The notes under the pieces are model-generated. The model was given only the letters and a program-made list of their open reading frames with translations, ran no database searches and had not been told where the DNA came from. Below, piece by piece: positions 20,733 through 35,300 of a DNA stretch of 64,000 nt; position 1 is the first letter of the stretch, and every line of letters starts with the position of its first letter. A program made the translations under genes and the position numbers. This DNA is from Galbula dea (Eukaryota; Chordata; Aves; Piciformes; Galbulidae), in contig VWZX01001949.1 in assembly GCA_013399015.1 (NCBI GenBank), forward strand, positions 3,596,001-3,660,000. The letters are read 5' to 3'.

Positions 20733-23700
20733 CCATACTCACTTTATGTTATGCTTGGTATCAAAAAAGAAGATGATCCAACCTCAAGAACTTTCACTCA
20801 TACCACAGCTCTTGATCAGCACCAAAAACTTGCTTTTGATACCCCAAGAAGCTGAGCTAACACTGCAATCTTTTATAAGAGCACCAGATCTCATTAGCTA
20901 ATTAAAGACTCTTTAAATTTATTCTGTCTGAAGACGAGCAACAGCTGGAATATTTAAACCTACATGAAGCAACCCTGGTATATATAATTGCTACAAGCGA
21001 GACCTGACAGCCTCCCCTATTAAAAATTGGTCTATAGGGTGTTAGTGCTTTTTGAGCTGGTGTGGTAATGTATTGTTTTAGTGGAGTATCTTAAGTGTTA
21101 CTTGGAACAATGCAGAAACAGTAATAGCAATTTATGTAGAAAAAATATAGCTGCTCTGATGAAACTTAACTACCTAGAAGACCATGTTTTGTTTTGTAGC
21201 TATGCAGCAAAGCTACTTCTAGTCTGTCTCGCACCTTTTGCAGTTGGCACAAATTGTCAGCCTGTGTCCTTGGTACAAAAGTGTCTATAAGAAAAATAAA
21301 GAAAAACCTTTTTTATTCCTTGTCCTCTGCCCTCTGTCAGTGTCTGTACTGCCTGTGCTGTATTACTATGTAATCTTGCCTATTGCTGGTTATTCAAGTA
21401 ATTTAAAGTTTGTCATTATAGAGGTAGGAGATTAGATAGTACAAAGACTTAACTTTTCTCAGATTATCAAACACTGATTTATAGCAGCTTTATTGTTTTC
21501 CTCTGCTGACTAACCGCTGGTGAGATCTGGTAGTAGTGTTGGCTTAGATAACCTACCTGAACCCTTTGGCCTTTGCTTTGAGATTTCCCTATATTGGTAA
21601 AAGCGGAATGAGGCTTGATAATTAGCTCTCTAAATACAGTGTAACTTCTTGTGTTTCTTCTCTTAGAACTGAAAGAGCAGACACAAGAAGATGTGAGGTT
21701 TCTAAATGATTAGAATTTGCTCAAAGGTAAATAAATTCCCCTTAATTTTGGCTTGAGTTACTGTTTGCTTTTGTTGTGTCTGTTAGTGCAAAACACTGAC
21801 TACTCTGTGATGCCATGTACCTGTAAATGAAAAGGCTAAAAATTCACCAGCATAACTGTGTTTGTAGTTAAGGACGTGTATAAAGTCATTTACCTCAAAA
21901 TATCTTTAGCCACTTTTTAATTTTTATCTATCTTAGAATGCAGCTGTTGTAACTATTAAGATATATGTATGAGTTTATAGTGAAAGAACTGTGTGAGGAG
22001 TATAATTATGTGTTCATCATTAACCCAGATCTCTACTCTAAGGCAAAAAGATTCCTTATGTAAGAGATAGAGGAACAAAAAAGACTATTGGGTATATTCT
22101 ATTAAAGCTCAGTCCATTCAGAAAACATTTCCCTGTGGTCAGAATCTAATTGCTTTCTGAATAACCATTATGTATTCTCTTTTACCCACTAGGCCATTCC
22201 AAACATGACATTCCTTAGAGGGGAAAAAATGGCATCCAGCTGTCTGGACTGAATTTCTTTTTTGCTAGCATATACCAGTATTTCAACCAAGAAGCTTTAT
22301 TAGAAGAAAACTGAGTTACAAATGCAGCAACTCGGAAGATAAGTATTAAAATTAACATTTGCAACATTACCTCCATTTATACACTTTCTGTGAGTTATGA
22401 TGTGTGGTTTTATTGCACAATTACATGCTGTATTTTCCATATGATGCTTGCTTTGTTCAGTGCAAAATAAGGATGATGTCTGCTGAATTATCAGCATCAA
22501 CAGTTTCACCTTGCAGCCTCGGACCATGTTCCAGTGGGTTCTGTTTAACATTGTGCCCAAGTCACAAATGTTAATTTTCTAACAGGTCCCTCTGTGGTTC
22601 TCAGAACTATCATTAATATTACAGAATTAATTTTCATACCTTCCTGGAGATGAGTATAATTCCTTATTTTTCTAAGGCAAAGCTGAAGATCAGATAAGCG
22701 AATGTCAAAGATATCAGTTGTTTTGGATTTCTATTTTGAGGCCACAAGACTATTGTGCTTTAGCATTTTTACTGCTGAAAATCCACTGTATCCATTCTAA
22801 TAGCTGCTGAGATCATTTGGGTTTCATCACTGTGTATCTTCTAAGGCTGTGATTCTCCACTTACAAGTAGAACCTGAGCCCTGTTGGATGAGAGTATTGT
22901 GTGGGCTATAAGTATGCTTTTGTTGAACTCACCAAGGCTTCCAAGAAGAGGTTTATGCTGCTCTGGCCCTCTACAGCAGAATAGAGAGCATGCAGTGCAG
23001 CACGCTGATTATAGCTGCCACATTAGTCTACAAAAATATCAATAAAAACCCCTAGCAAGCTGAGAGTTTTTATCAAACTGGTGCTAGTCACCAAGTGTGC
23101 ACAGTGTTTGAGATGCAGTACTAGGATGTCAAACACAGACTTTGGCATCTCATCAAATTGTAGTCTCGGTTGTGCTAAAGCAGTCCCACTGACCTTAGCC
23201 TGAGAAGTATAGGTAAATAAATGTCTGCCATTTTATGATATAATTTAGTGACCTCTTTTTCATTCTCTTGAATGGTTGATATGTTTCTTTACAATGCACA
23301 AATTTTTTCATCTGAAATATGAGCAGCTACAAAAATAGGGAATGTAAAAGTGTCAGCAGAAGACTGACCCTTTTGAAACTTCTAAATAACCATTCTCACT
23401 TTAAATCTATTTTTTCTGAGAAGATAGGTCTAAGTTTAAATGCTGGCTCCAGGCAAACTCTTTGAATTGTTCAACTATCTAAAAATATACTTAAAAGTTG
23501 CATAGGAAGAGACAAGAAGCTGATGTAGAAGCAAAGGAAGAGACAGAATGTCAAGGCCTTTGGGAAGCTGTAACACAAAGAATTCACAGATGTTCCTTTC
23601 AAAGAATCCCTCATCTCCTTGCTCTTAGTGCAGATATTCATGTGGAAGGAGCATTCAACATTTTTCCAGAATGACCAGAAGACCTAGAGGGAATGAAGAC

Positions 23701-24302
23701 CAGAAAGAAGCAAAATATTATAATTAGTGAAGGTATTTTGCTTCTGACAATCCTTATAGTAAGCAAGTAGGGACATAAAGCCCAGAATTGTTTGAAATAG
23801 CCCCTAAACACAGAAGACCTTGCAAGCTGCTTAGATTTTTTCCTTGAAAACATAAGATAGCAGACAGTAGCAAGACTCATTTTCTTCCATGCTGGGTCTG
23901 CTGGATCAGGAACTTAGCAAGATAAGAGCAAAAGATTGCAGCTGTGACCGAAGGGGCAATGCTGATGAAATGGGCTCTTGAATTTTGCTCTCTGAGGCGA
24001 AGAAAGTTTTGCAAGGCAGATCACCTGATTCTCTGCCCCATGCAATCTCTTTTCATTCCACAGGAGAATGGAGTTAGTTTATGTTTCTTTATAAGTAGCT
24101 TTGAAAGATTTCCGATCTGCCTTTAATTGGGTTACCATCCTGTCTTTCCCTGCTGTTCTGCGTGAAATGTTGCTTTGTGACATACATTTCCTCTTCCTTT
24201 CTGTGCAAAAGCAAAAGATGAAGATCAAGTTATTTCTGAGTAACAATGTCTAGACTTTATCACTGGACTTTGTCCAAAAATGTTTAAACGGGTCATAGCT
24301 TA

Positions 24303-24354
24303 AGCTGGTGTAAACTGGCACAGCTTCATTGGCTTTGTTCTAGTTATTCTGACT
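24303..24354 (+). mobile_element. Ancient sauropsid interspersed repeat fragment
   Basis: The stretch opens 'agctggtgtaaactggcac' and continues 'agcttcattgg' and 'agttattctgac'. This matches the diagnostic word order of an old reptile/bird repeat (cagctggtgtaaa...agctccattgaagtcaatggagtta). I do not assign the exact family name. Confidence 0.55.
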
Positions 24355-27300
24355 AAGGCAGGTGAAGATGTAGCACAAGTTAACCTATATCTTTCATGGT
24401 CCCTGTGCTTTGACAGAGATTTTTCCAAGACTTTACTCAGGATTATTCATTTTGGGGTGTACTGAGTGATGGCCCAGCGTTAGAAATTACGAATGGGCTT
24501 TGAGTGCATGACCCAGTGTCTAGACTATTGGTTGCACTTAATCTTCTGGCATTGTCTTTGTACTTTTTTTCATGCTTTACTCCTGTTCCTGTGTGTTGGA
24601 CTGTATGCTCACTTGAATGAGCAGCTTAAGGTATACACATAAGGGTGGCTTAGGATTGCAGAGAGATTGCTGCAAGTGCACCATGTTACTTCTTCATGCT
24701 TTCTCCTTTCTTCCTTCTTCCTTCTCCCACCATCCTCAACAACCTTTGGTTTCGAAACAACAGCATCAAGAAGGAGATATGAATCAGGAGTTGTGAGTCA
24801 TCCGGTCTGGGAAAAAATACGTCAATTGTTTTTCATAATCACCTGTTCTGTCATCACCAACTACAGAAGAAACAAAATACTGTGAAGATTTACCTCCACA
24901 CTCTTATAAACAATCTAGTCTTGCTATTTGTCTGCTGTTGAAATAGTCAGGTTGTAGAGAGATGAGCCAAACCCCTTTGCCCAGAGTTTTACAATGTCTC
25001 CTCTCATCTTAATACATGTTCGTTACTGGCATCATACAGGTCTCAGCATGCAACACTTCTTCACAACCTTACTAACTCCACTTCAATCAGAGGAAGAAAT
25101 CCTTTCCTTGTTAGCTTTGGAAAGATTTGGGTTCTGTTTGAATGCATTTCATACTAACACAAGACAAAAAAAAAATGAGGAAGTGAGACAAAATTTTTGC
25201 TGACATAGAGCTGAAAAGGAGCATGTTATCTCAAGATACCTAAAGGCACTTTGCTCAGAAAGACACAAAATGCAGATTTCTTAAGCTTGATTGTGTTACA
25301 GGTGATGGCCCTGGTTAAGCAATTGAGTATATTTGAACTTTGCACACTTGAAAATGCAGGAAATAAAGAGAAAAAACAGTACAGGCCAGAAGTTGCCTTG
25401 TTGCCTGAGGCATGAATTTGGAAAGACCCGCCTGTGGCCTTACTGGTTGGCAACTGAAACCGTAACACTGTGGTGAGGTACGTGCATACTGTGCAGGGGC
25501 TGTGGAAGTGGACCATGTGGTCCATTTGGTAGGAGTGTGCTGCTGCTGCTGGTCAGCACAGATGTGAGGCAGGGAAAGAGATGACCGCATTACCGTTGCC
25601 TGGGCAGTTTGAGTCACACAGGTTTCTCTCTTTTTAATGTTTAATTTAGTAGAACAGCTTCTGAGGGCCAAGGCACCCCTAGAAAAGCTTGCCTCTTAAT
25701 TTAATGGATTTAGAGGTTTTGCCATTTGACTATTTAACTCGTGTGATGGAAGGAGAAAGGTTGTTTGGGTGATCATTTAACAGTTTAGGTTAATACAGAT
25801 GAGCCTTGTGCAGGCAGAGAAATGATGGGTCTCCCTCTCTGTGCTTCCTTGTAGCCTAATACATAATGTGATGAAACTTGAGGTTGTTTTGGTTTTTTAA
25901 TGTCTACAAATTATAGTGCCTGGAAAGAAGAATCTGAGACATGGTCTACTATTTAACTGTTGATATGTTTACAGCAAGGTATTAAAATATTTTGAGTCCC
26001 TTTGGTTCCCCAACAACCACCACTGCCAGATCATCATCATCTTGTCACAGCACTGACTTTTAGAATGTATTTGCTCACAGGTCTTGTTCCTTACTTGGCT
26101 TTTTCTCTCTCTACCATATCTCAGCAGGCCTTATTCTTCCCTGAATAAGACAGAACCTGCACCTCACTGTGCATCACCCTGTTTGAACTTCATGCCCTTG
26201 CTGCAGCTGGGCCTGCCCAGTCTTGCTGCTGCCAGCGTACTCACCTTGTCTTTGTCCCAGACCTCTCCTCTCCTTTCCTATCTCTGAGCTGCCACTTCCT
26301 GCCACACATATGCCTACTCAGGTATGCTGGCTGCCTTGCTCTGTATTTTTTTTAGTCAGGAGGCTGAGACCTGGATTTCTTCAGGATTTTCCTGCATCAC
26401 AAAGGGGACAGGGAACAAAAGGTGTGTAGGACTTCCCAGTGACATGAAGAATCAGGAAGAATTACGTGGACCCTCTCCAGAAGCCAGAAGCCCTTTTCAT
26501 CCTGGCTTACAGGGAAGGGCAACTCGTGTAATAATATCCGTGGCAAAGAAAAATGTCTTCTAGAAAAGAGGCTGAGTGTTAAAAGTGTGATCAGAAAGGC
26601 CAACATTTGTACTGAAACGGTTCCAGATAAGCTTATACATGGTCTATACATAGGTCTGACAATGAGCCAGTGAGCCATAGTGGTATAACAAATTATTGGG
26701 CTATGTTTGTAGTTCAAGACCAACTGCTGGATTTACTTTGGAAATCAGAGCTTTTTCTCAGTTTTTTTAAATATTTGTTTATTTCCTATGCAGGCATTCC
26801 TTCAGAGAATTTTGTTTGTAATTTAAGATTATGTCTGTAACCAGGAAATAGTATGAATGCTTAAAACTGGTCACACATTTAAAGATCAAGAAGGATACCT
26901 GATCTGCATGCATGGTAGTTTTCATGAGCTTATACTGGCTTATGGAAATGTGTTTACCTTGGAATAGCTCTCTTTAGGGAAGGACAGTTACCACTGGGTA
27001 GTCAGTATTGCAGAGAGCCGACGTGAAGCAGGTCTCACAACTGTTTGTTGCTTTCTCCTCCTAGAACTGGAAAGAGTCCTCTCTATTTAACTGTGAAGTG
27101 ATCACAAAAGCACTGTGCTTTTTTTCCTCTCCTCTTGCAGGGGCCTTTCATGGCTGCTCTCCAGTTATTTCTACTACTGTTTCAGCCTCTGACATACTGG
27201 GACTGTGGATCTGTAGTCAATACTCCAGGTCAATATGACACTACATACATACTAAAGATGTATTTTCTCATCATCCTGTAGCAGGAATAGCTTGTTCCTG

Positions 27301-29050
27301 CACTGACACACTCTCTGTGTGTTGAACAAATAGAAGGATGGGTCAGGGAATTAATTCTGTTGGGTGTTAGATGAAATTATACAAGTTTTATAACAAAGTC
27401 TCTAAAGTATAGTGAAAAAAAGCTAGCTGCCTGAACTGACTGCTCTATTCTCAGTATTTTTAGGTGTTTTATGTAGAATTCTACATGGCAGGTTCAAAGT
27501 GTAATTCTTTTTGCTCAGATTCTTAAGCTTAATTTCTCCTTGTACTTTCTCAGCAAAGGAGTTGCCTCAAACCTTTTCCCACAACACACAGAAAAGGTGT
27601 TTTTATAGGCACTGTCCATTGCTAGTTAAAAGCCAGGGTATGAAGAAGTGTTCTTAGTGGGATTTTTGAAAGGTGACTAATATCTAATTTCAACGGAAAT
27701 CCAGGGGATTTAAACAACTGAACAATCTGTCTATCTACCTTTGCTATGAGCTCAATGTTTCTTAAAACCTGGCCTGTTACCTCTGCACAGTGCCATCATA
27801 TTCTTTCATTAGTGTGTTGCCATTTGAGGCACAAGTGGGGTTTCTGGCCTCATCAGAGCAGCACTGCAGTAAGAGGGAGCTGCACTATAACATCTGCACT
27901 AGATTGTGTTATTTCCAAGCTTCCAGTTTGCAGAAACCAGGAGCATGAAAGGCCCTGAAAACTCTCCTTGGCCTTTGCTCTCTGATTGTAATGGTAAGTT
28001 TTCAGATTGCAAGGGAAGTGGGATGGTTTCTCTAGCGGAAATTGCAGTGTTTAAGATGCCTTCCACCCCTCTGTTCTCTGCAAGTTTGGAATTTTCTACA
28101 GTAGGAAGAGGATAATTGCATTCCATCCAAGATAAGCCACCATGGTGGGCAGCACGTGAGATTAGGAGGTATAGGTGGAGTTGTAGTTTTGTCTGGTGCC
28201 CTTTAGCAGGCCCCTCTAGGAGACCTCCCACAGCAGCAGGCGAAGGCTGGAAACAACACATTAGCCCCTTGCTTGTGTTTCCACTTCTGCCAGAGCGCAA
28301 ATTCCTTTTGCCCTGACCCAGGATAAACACACCTGTGTTCTCTTCTTTCCTTAGTATTTTATTTTGCCCCAGTGAATAATAGCAAAACAGAAGAGAGCTT
28401 TGTGGTTCAGGAAGCTGACAGTTATTAAAAGTAAATTTTACAAGAAGGCAAGACGGAGGAAGGGGAATTCTGAAAAATTCCTGTTATGGATGGAATGTCT
28501 TTTAATATGGGAATAAAGTAGAGTTCAGAGTTTCTTCAATTACCTTTTAGGAGTTCTGTTATTCAAAAATAATTGTTTGTAGCTGCTTTATTTTTCTTGA
28601 GCCAGGGCAACTTTGACTATTATAACTGGAAGGAACAGGATTGCATAAGTTTGCAGAGTTTTCCTGGTATGCTGGCCAGCTACAGGCTTTGTACTGATTT
28701 TTATCACAACTGTGAAATTCTCACCTAACATCTGTACTAGTACATCATGTCATTTGCAGTAATGTTAACATAAGGCATTCCCACAGAATAATTTCCTGCA
28801 TGTTACTGTGGAAGGACAGCACGTAGTTGCCCTGAGCTTCTGCTGGCCCACGGACACAGCAACAAGAAAAATAACATCTCTGATTTAGCAGAAAAACCCA
28901 CAAAGGCCAGGTCAGCTTCAGGTCAACTACAAATGGTTCAGCTTAGATTAAATTTCATTTGTGTCACCTCTTAATTTAATTCTACAGTCTTGTCATTTGC
29001 ATATGGAAACAGTGTGTGCAGATAAAAGTGAATGAAAATAACAGCTCGAT

Positions 29051-29165
29051 GGGTTTTCTCTGGGTTTGGTGTGGTTATTTTTGTTTGGTTTTTTTGTTTT
29101 GTTGTGGTTGGGTTTTTTGGTTTTGTGGGTTTGGGGTGGGTTTTTTTGTTGGTTTGTTTTATTTT
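29051..29165. repeat. G/T-rich low-complexity tract
   Basis: About 115 bp is composed almost only of T and G, in units such as GGTTTG, GTTTT and GGGTTTTTT. It lacks a fixed period. It ends in ATTTTTAATATT, possibly the decayed tail of a retrocopy, though no body is seen. Confidence 0.85.
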
Positions 29166-29317
29166 TAATATTATCTGTTGTTTATGACTAAGTAAAAAAA
29201 ACCTGTTCTTATATTCACTGGGTTTGGATGACTAGGGTTTCATATCAGAACTATTTGGAGGAAAAATTGCAATATTCCACTGGATACAAATTTAATACTT
29301 GAAATGTTTCTGTGTAC

Positions 29318-29340
29318 ATGAGAGAAAGCCTTTCTCTCAT
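29318..29340. repeat. Perfect 11-bp inverted repeat (hairpin)
   Basis: ATGAGAGAAAG is followed by one base and then its exact reverse complement CTTTCTCTCAT. There is no T-run or gene context, so no terminator or RNA function is proposed. Confidence 0.85.
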
Positions 29341-32300
29341 CTTTATAGAAACACACGACAAACTGACATCCTGAATGTTGGCAGTAAGAATAGAGATTAT
29401 CCGCACTTAAGATGTCCTGTGACTTTGGTGGCAATAATTCCTTTAAAATGATTGAAAGCTGCAGAAGATCTTCAATGAGGACCATTTGTGGTGACAGAAA
29501 TCTCCTAACATTGATACTGGAGTGGTCCTCTTGCAGGTACTATGAAAGCCCTCTGGAATGTTGACTTGCATTTACAAGACAAATATACAAAAGCCTAGAA
29601 AGCTGTGTTCCATCCTCCATCACACACTCTCATTTCTGTCTGAAATGGCATGAATGCTGGTCACATAGTAATAGAGAGAGGAGAGACTGTATGGTTATGC
29701 AGCACTGCTCCTGTGCAACATGACTTCATACAAATTCCTAGCAAAGTGCTGTTCTGACCTGATAGAGGCATCTAAACACCACTTTTTGTTCCTTCCTCTG
29801 GTAACTAAACACCAGCATATCTCCTCTGACTGTATTTGTATCCTTTTGAACAGCCCATGGAAGGGAATGGATGGACACATTAGCAACTAAAACAGGTAAG
29901 TTATTTATTTTATTGCACAATAAATAATTCAGCACAAATTATAAAGTCTGGCAAGTCTGTTCCTTTGAATGTCTTTAAACCTACACATTCTATGTTTTAT
30001 TTTTCAATCAGCTGCAGAAATAATGCAGAACAAGATCAAAGGTTGCCTATTACTTCACTGCGTAACTCTATAATGGAGATACAAAGGTAAACAATTTCTC
30101 TTCTTCAGTCTACATGTCATTTTATATCAAGGATAGTAAATGAAGGCTTCTACCTGTTGATGGGTAAAAGATTTAACAAGAAAACCCTTGAGCTGAGGAC
30201 AAGGAAGAACTGGCACTGGCATTGCCCATTCTAGGGAAGTGTTCCTGCTTTCCATCACCTGCCAGGGTCTGCCATTGATCTTCAGGTGGAGTCTGGATCT
30301 TGAATCAAGTGTCATTTTGGGCCAGTTAGTGCAATTGAGTCAGATAAGCTTGGGCAGTTAGGGGAAACATGGATGTTACAATTGTTTTCTTGAGGAGTTT
30401 CTATGACAGACTCAGATTTTATTATTTGTATCATGCTGGTTAGGGTCTGAGTCAAGGAAACATTTAACCCTGAGCTTTGTTCACTCCTATTCAGAAGTTG
30501 CATTTTAGAGCTTTATACACTTAAGCATTTTCCTGGAGTGTGATGGTTTTCTGAGGTAATGTCTATAGCCATCCCACTGGAGTAATGTAGGCAATGCTGA
30601 AAAATAATTAGGGATCCTCTAACAGGCATCACCCATAGTATGTAGGTCTGGGAGGGGACGAGGTGAGTTCAGCTACCTCTGTTATTTTTGCTTGGACTGT
30701 CCTGGTAATGCAGAGATAAACACCATTTGGATGTTCCGTGGATCAATGCCAATGAATCAATGACAGTTCAGACAGTTGTGAAGGAGGTAAAATTTTGTTT
30801 CTTTCTGCTCTGTACAGCAGACTTTGTGTCATGATGGAGACTGAAAATATAAGATTGGAAGAGATGAGGTCCACAGTGCAAGTACTTCTCGGCTCCTTCT
30901 GTTTCCCTCTACCTTGTATTTGCCAGAGCACTTTGCTGAAGAAAGGGAAGACACCCTAGACTGGAGGAAGAGGACTACTGTTGTGGTAAGGAGCCCACAC
31001 AGATAGCATTATCCTGGCTCTGGACAGGAGCACAATGTGAAGAGGCTCAGCAAGACCAGGCAGCACAGACTTGCAGTATTGTTGCTGCATCTACAGCTGT
31101 AGTATTACTAGTAGAGCTTCCCACCACCTGATGGTGTCACTTCTGCAGGCCTAGGACCTATCTAAGAGGTCACAGCGCCAGCCACTAAGCTCTTTGCAGA
31201 AACACCATCCCTGCCACCAGGATACCCCACTTCAGAAAGCAGCTTTATGGATGGTCCACAGCAGTCCTGCCCTACTTAAGAGCAAGGCTTTCAATCACCT
31301 CCAACAACATGCTGGCTTTTTTACACCTTGTAGTGTTGTGTAGTGAGTTCACCATCTCACCTGCGTGCATATCACTGCTTAAACCAAGAAATCCAGTTAG
31401 TGACACGCCGACAGCACCAGTTGTGGTAACAGTGGATGTACAGTGACCTATTTTTCACACAGCTTGTGTAGCCTTTCTTGCTGCTTTATGCTTGAATGGC
31501 AGAATTTGCAACAAAAGATCAATTTATGGCAGCCTTTTATGGCTGTTCTTTCGCTATAGTACAAAGTTATAATGCTTCACCAAGTACAGTGAGGACTGCA
31601 AAAACCAGCCCCACCTTTTATGTAAGGCTTTAAACTTTATCTGTTTTAAACAGCTTTTGATGCTAAGCTATTTTTTGTTTCCTTGCTTATGAAGAGAGCT
31701 TTATTACTTCCATGGAGAGCAATACAGGAACACATCTCAATATGAATATAAAGGCTCAGCAATGGAGGGGCTTAAGTAAAAAAAATATTTCTGAAGCTCA
31801 GCAAACCACCTCCCTATATGGAGGGACAAGAGTCTAAACCACAGCAGCCCAGAAAAGTGAAAACTGCATAGATATAATGAAACAGGAACCTGGCTCTTGC
31901 TAAGGGAAGGCACAAAATAAATCTGATGTGACCGAACCTCACAGGGTCATAAACAAGCCGAGACAAATCCAGGAGGAAGGACACTGTGACAATGGTTGGC
32001 CCGGAGGGCTGAGACACATGGCTGAGTTCTTACATGTCAGCTGTGCTGCAATAGCTGACTGATTCACCCAGTTCGCCTACGGCAGCCGTGAGGTAAAGCA
32101 CATTATGTTAAGCCTCAGTGGGAGAGGGCTGGATGAACATGCTTTCCTCACAAAGGGGTGAGAGCACGTACATGAACAGTTACCACAGCTCAGATAACAT
32201 GTGGGCATACACTACCTCTGAGCATTCAGTGGCCTCCCATTCTAGCATAAACCAAATCCCTTTCTAAAGAGAGTTAGTCTATTGCAAATAGGACCTGTGG

Positions 32301-35300
32301 AGTATATCAGCATAAATCTTTTTTTGCTGCTAGCTCAGGGTAAGCATACGATGAAGCAAAAGGTCCTGATGCTGTGCAGTGCCTCCTAAGGCTTTAGTAA
32401 CTCTCTCACGTGTTTGAACCTTTAGTTGGGAAACATTGTGCATGGGAAGATGCCCTAAGCCTGTACAGAGCTTTGTTTTGCTGAAAGGATAGCTTGTCAT
32501 AAATCCTGGGTGATAGCAGCCTGTGTCTAGCTCTTCTAGCAGCATGCCAAGGACCATGCCAGCAGTGCCTTGTTTTCCTCTCTACTCAGCTTTCTGCCAG
32601 ATAGCAAAAGAAGCCTTGCCATGGTTGCTCCACAGCTTCTACTGGTGCTAGTAATCTGGTTTATCTCTTATCTCACCTTATTTCACTGTTTATAACCATG
32701 ATAGCCAAACTCTAGACAGTGTGTAATGGGTGAGTTATGTTAGATGTTGCTGAGCCAATCTAGAGCAGGTGCATTGCTAGCTGCATACTAGACCAAAAAG
32801 CACCAGGGGTAGAAATCAGCAATGGCAAGAGACTGGAGAAATTGCTCTGTCCAAGATCATTCACCACACTGCCTGCTCTTTAGGTCTGATGGAGGATTTT
32901 GCCTAGCGGTAGTTGAGTGTTGCTGGTTATGAGACACTCTTCACAATTCCAGTGAAAAACCTGTTAATCATCTTCCCTTCCAGCTCATGTATCATCATAG
33001 CTAATAAACATCTCACAGCTGTCTTCCAGGATGCTGGAGCCTTCTGTATCTCTGTGTGTATCATCTGGGTATGCACTGGTTAGGTCTTTGGCTGAAGTGT
33101 TATCTCCAACAGCAGTTGGAAAAGATACAAAGAAATCATATCTTTCTTGGCTGGGTTGACTCCTGAGTTTTATCTGGACTATTGAAGCTGCTAATATAAT
33201 CAGTTACTCCATGCAGAACATCATCTTTTGCATGCACACATATTCATACAGTCCCTTTCTGAGTCTTAATTACTGGGTGGGTCTAAAGATAAAGGTGATT
33301 AAAAAACACCTTCAGTCATGAACTGACATCATTCTTTGCATCAGGGAAGTAGGTTCACACTTCTGTAACATCATGAAATCTCAATATAAGCCATCACTGT
33401 AGAACTGGCAATGCAGATAGTCTTTTTTTTAATAAATAAAGGGACCAAGATACTTTTAAAGACCTGATCTTAGGTTGGGCTGAACATCTCAGGAGTCCTT
33501 TCCTGGAAAGTCGTTAGTATATTTCTGAATAAAGGCTGGTTGAAAGAATGATGAACTATGAAGACAAATGCCTTAGATGCACAACTTTTCTCAGATATAG
33601 TCATAACCACATCCTGAGTTAGGGTACCATCTTTGCAATCATCTCATCAAACAGTACTTGCTGTTACCAGCCTATCAGTGACAACAAAGCACAAGTGTTG
33701 AAGTGGAGAGAGAGAGAGATAAGGAAAAGGGAAATTTCTCTGAGCAGTTAACCGGGAAGACAAGTGATGGGGCCCCCCAGTTGGGTGTCCTCTCCAGTGT
33801 AGCAGGGTGCCCCCATTATAATGTTCCATAATAACCACACAGTTTTCATCAGGAACTGTTTAGGGGAATTTGTGTTTTATTCCTGTTCATGATAGTGTCG
33901 GGAGCACTCTTGGATCAGGGTAGGTGTTGCATGCTACCTGATTACTTGTGTATTGTTGGGTTGTCTCATTGAAATCTTTCACCAAATCTATCAAAGGAAA
34001 GGGTAGGTGTGAGACTTAACCTAGTGGCAACTGCTCCCTTGAGAACCCACCTTAGCAACAGTATCAGGGTTTGCATGTACAAGGCCATGAGAATAACAGC
34101 ATGAAAACGACAGTGTGAGAACAGCTGTGGAAAACAAGTGACAAAAGAGGAAAACAACTGCCCCAGAAGCTCTGGAAAACACTCTTGTGGCAGCTTGGGA
34201 GAAAGGATACAAAGCTGCAAGTGAAAGACAGGCTACAAAATGACACCTGGAAGGTCCTTAGCATTACAGAGGTTAAGGCACCTACAGCACTGCCCCAATG
34301 AGGAGACCTGGCATCACAGCAGGGGGTCCACAACATTGATGGTGCCGAGCAGAACATTGCTAAGACAATCTGAAATGTGAAGAAGTAAATCTTGAAAATG
34401 CCATCTTTCTCTTGGACTTAGGCATTTACCTGAAAGCTCAAATTAGGTGTTATCTTGTACCTTGGGACATACAGCTGTCTGGCTGCAGAGTACTGAAGAT
34501 CCACAGTTCACCCTATAGTCCCCCATACAGCCAAGCCAGGACCTGGCTGGTACAGGTCATGACTTCCAGCCTGTGCATCCACATCTTCTTCTCATGGGAG
34601 CCAGAGTGTGGAAGAGATAGAGGAAGGTTACTTCACACTGTGGTGTCCTCTGGGCACACAGTCAGGAAGTGACAAGGGCAATCATCCAGACTGAGGATTT
34701 TCAGAGCACTCCCATACATAAACATAATCCTCCCCTTGGGTTGAGATTACAAGCTTTCCTTTTTTTACTTCCTGAACATAATTTTCTGTTCTAGTCTTCT
34801 CTCTTGTGTAGTAAACTTCTCTAGACAGAGCTCAGATTTTTGTGTTGTGAACGCCTGCTAGAGTAACACTGCCAAGCACCTTGCTTTTATCTTGCTACTG
34901 TTATTAATCACTCAATTAAAGCTTGTCATGATATGTTAATGATGAACCTTAGACTGATTTCTGAGGAGAACAGAAAATGTGCTTAGTTTTTTTAGCTCTG
35001 GTCTCATTAAAGCATCTTGTCACTCTCATTGTAATGTGATTTTCATGACTTAATCCATTATTTGCTGTCAGGAAAACCTGAAATGTACAGAATGTATTTA
35101 CAATGTGAGAAGGCTACTTGGACACTAGTCTTTGATCCAATGCTTTTTAAAAGGAATTGCTTTGCACGTCTGTCTTGTGGCTACTTTTATAAATACTATT
35201 TAAAATAGACATTTAAGGGATGATTAGCATGTCTTGGCTTTGCTAATGCAGACATTAGATCACAGTGACCCACTGCCTTCTGGGGAAAATGACTTTGCTC

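Larger units (their letters stand above)
15531..24302. other. Intergenic DNA, no gene recognised
   Basis: No supportable gene. Contents noted are a CTCF-type motif (15789-15804), A/C-rich low-complexity tracts (20065-20100, 20653-20732), a duplicated AAAAAGCTTT unit near 19081-19103, and a weak MIR-like patch in reverse orientation around 22640-22720. The open frames are short and unlike any family I know. Confidence 0.6.

Noticed and set aside
28190..28215. CCTCTAGGAG as a third CTCF-type site
   Set aside because: The core needs an extra G and the flanks do not fit. A similar weak match near 48440 was dropped for the same reason.
27899..28330. 143-codon minus-strand frame with overlapping plus-strand frames
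   Set aside because: Equally open on both strands and lacking any known motif, so probably chance.
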